From Rhodobacteraceae bacterium UBA1957 (GTDB taxonomy: Bacteria; Pseudomonadota; Alphaproteobacteria; Rhodobacterales; Rhodobacteraceae): a DNA stretch of 6,665 nucleotides. Of this stretch, positions 6,135 to 6,665 are shown one piece after another. The notes under the pieces were generated by a model. It did not search any database. It saw nothing but the letters and a program-made list of their open reading frames with translations, and had not been told where the DNA came from. Within the stretch, counting starts at the first letter, position 1. Each line of letters opens with the position of its first letter. Location: assembly GCA_002336405.1 (NCBI GenBank), contig DDEJ01000148.1:11011-17675 (forward strand), given 5' to 3'. Made by a program: the position numbers and the translations under genes.

Positions 6135-6604
6135 CAGTCATGCGCCATTGGAAGCGGAGCATCGGCTTTGGTCTGGTTCATGACGATCTGGCTGTGGACC
6201 CGCGCAACGGTAGGGTGGGTCAAAAGCGTTTCTTGTATCAACCGGTTCAAGTCGTCCAACGCAGCGCAATAGACCCGCAGCAGATAATCGGCTTCTCCGG
6301 TCAGGGTCCAGGCGCTGACAATTTCAGGCTGGCGGGCAATCAATTGTGCCAGAGCTTTACTGTGCTCGGCTGAGTGACGATTGAGATGAACCTGCACAAA
6401 GGCTTGAATGGATAGGCCGAGCCGAGCAGGATTGAGCTGGGCGGCATAGCCAGTAATATAGCCCGTGGTGTCAAGCTTGTGTCGCCGCCGACCGGCTTGA
6501 CTGGCCGACAGACCAAGGTGGTCGCCCAGTTGTTCTGATGTCAGTTGGGCGTCTGTTTGAAGCGCGGCCAGCAGGCGCCTGTCAATATCGTCAAGAGAAT
6601 ACAT
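6134..6604 (-). CDS. Lrp/AsnC-family transcription regulator
   Basis: This encodes 156 residues, the usual family length. The N-terminal winged helix-turn-helix (about 3-50) starts LDDIDRRLLAALQTDAQLTS, with recognition-helix region LSASQAGRRRHKL (32-44). The C-terminal RAM/ligand-binding domain (about 65-142) has the GEADYLLRVY signature (103-112), where such proteins bind amino acids and oligomerise. I prefer the ATG at 6604 because family members begin a few residues before the LDxIDRxLL motif; an in-frame ATG at 6646 would add 14 residues and run through the upstream dyad. Neither start has a clear ribosome binding site. Its TGA overlaps the ATG of the antiporter gene by one base, so the two form an operon. 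Lrp/AsnC genes commonly regulate themselves and a divergent neighbour. In related bacteria similar regulators sit beside aromatic amino acid catabolism genes such as hpd, but nothing in the window tests this. Confidence 0.92.
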   Translation of the reverse strand: MYSLDDIDRRLLAALQTDAQLTSEQLGDHLGLSASQAGRRRHKLDTTGYITGYAAQLNPARLGLSIQAFVQVHLNRHSAEHSKALAQLIARQPEIVSAWTLTGEADYLLRVYCAALDDLNRLIQETLLTHPTVARVHSQIVMNQTKADAPLPMAHD

Positions 6605-6618
6605 AAATAACAGCTTTT

Positions 6619-6649
6619 TTGAAATGAATGCCCTATCATCGCGCATTAT
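6619..6649 (+). promoter_or_regulatory. Possible promoter for a divergent gene beyond the right edge
   Basis: TTGAAA (6619-6624, 5 of 6) and CATTAT (6644-6649, 4 of 6) are separated by 19 bp, slightly long. The pair overlaps the inverted repeat, as expected for a regulated divergent promoter, but the downstream gene is not visible. Confidence 0.2.
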
Positions 6650-6652
6650 TTC
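6621..6652. promoter_or_regulatory. Imperfect inverted repeat upstream of the Lrp/AsnC gene
   Basis: The left arm GAAATGAATGC (6621-6631) and right arm GCATTATTTC (6643-6652) are complementary over 10 positions once one extra base in the left arm is bulged out, with an 11-base spacer. The arms are centred about 21 bp apart, roughly two helical turns, which suits two half-sites for an Lrp-type dimer. It ends 17 bp upstream of the chosen start at 6604. Confidence 0.4.
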
Positions 6653-6665
6653 TGGGTTTTACAGT

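Overview
This window looks like ordinary chromosomal DNA from an alphaproteobacterium, most likely the Rhodobacterales (Roseobacter-type). The evidence is the run helicase C-terminus / S4 RNA-binding protein / FdxA ferredoxin / CarD, which I recall as a common alphaproteobacterial gene order, plus alphaproteobacterial-style CobS, CobT, KefB/C-like and Lrp/AsnC proteins. The genus cannot be fixed from the sequence alone. I see no insertion sequence, phage gene, tRNA, rRNA or CRISPR array.

Positions 1-1328 (plus strand) hold the 3' end of a helicase-type gene, then a small S4-domain (HslR-like) gene starting 2 bp after the helicase stop codon, then a seven-iron ferredoxin (fdxA). The visible helicase tail starts with an in-frame 30-bp tandem repeat and ends in a long, basic, low-complexity extension. 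A non-coding stretch of about 280 bp (1329-1611), with two promoter-like sequences, leads into carD, an RNA-polymerase-binding global regulator. carD ends at a strong intrinsic terminator (2149-2188).

Positions 2229-4086 hold two genes of the lower-ligand branch of cobalamin synthesis, transcribed divergently from a 79-bp gap: cobS (minus) and cobT (plus). CobT makes alpha-ribazole phosphate; CobS joins dephosphorylated alpha-ribazole to GDP-cobinamide. The gap contains a perfect 12-bp palindrome over a possible cobS -10 element.

Positions 4167-6604 (minus strand) hold an Lrp/AsnC-type regulator followed by a KefB/KefC-like cation:proton antiporter with a cytoplasmic nucleotide-binding domain. 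Their stop and start codons share one base, so the two are very likely co-transcribed and translationally coupled. The right edge (6605-6665) is the upstream region of the regulator and carries an imperfect inverted repeat that could be its operator, possibly shared with a divergent gene outside the window.

I found no clear candidate for an undescribed system. The points most worth a second look are regulatory or structural: the lrp-kef coupling, the dyads upstream of lrp and between cobS and cobT, the 8-G tract inside the CobS active-site motif, and the tandem repeat in the helicase tail.
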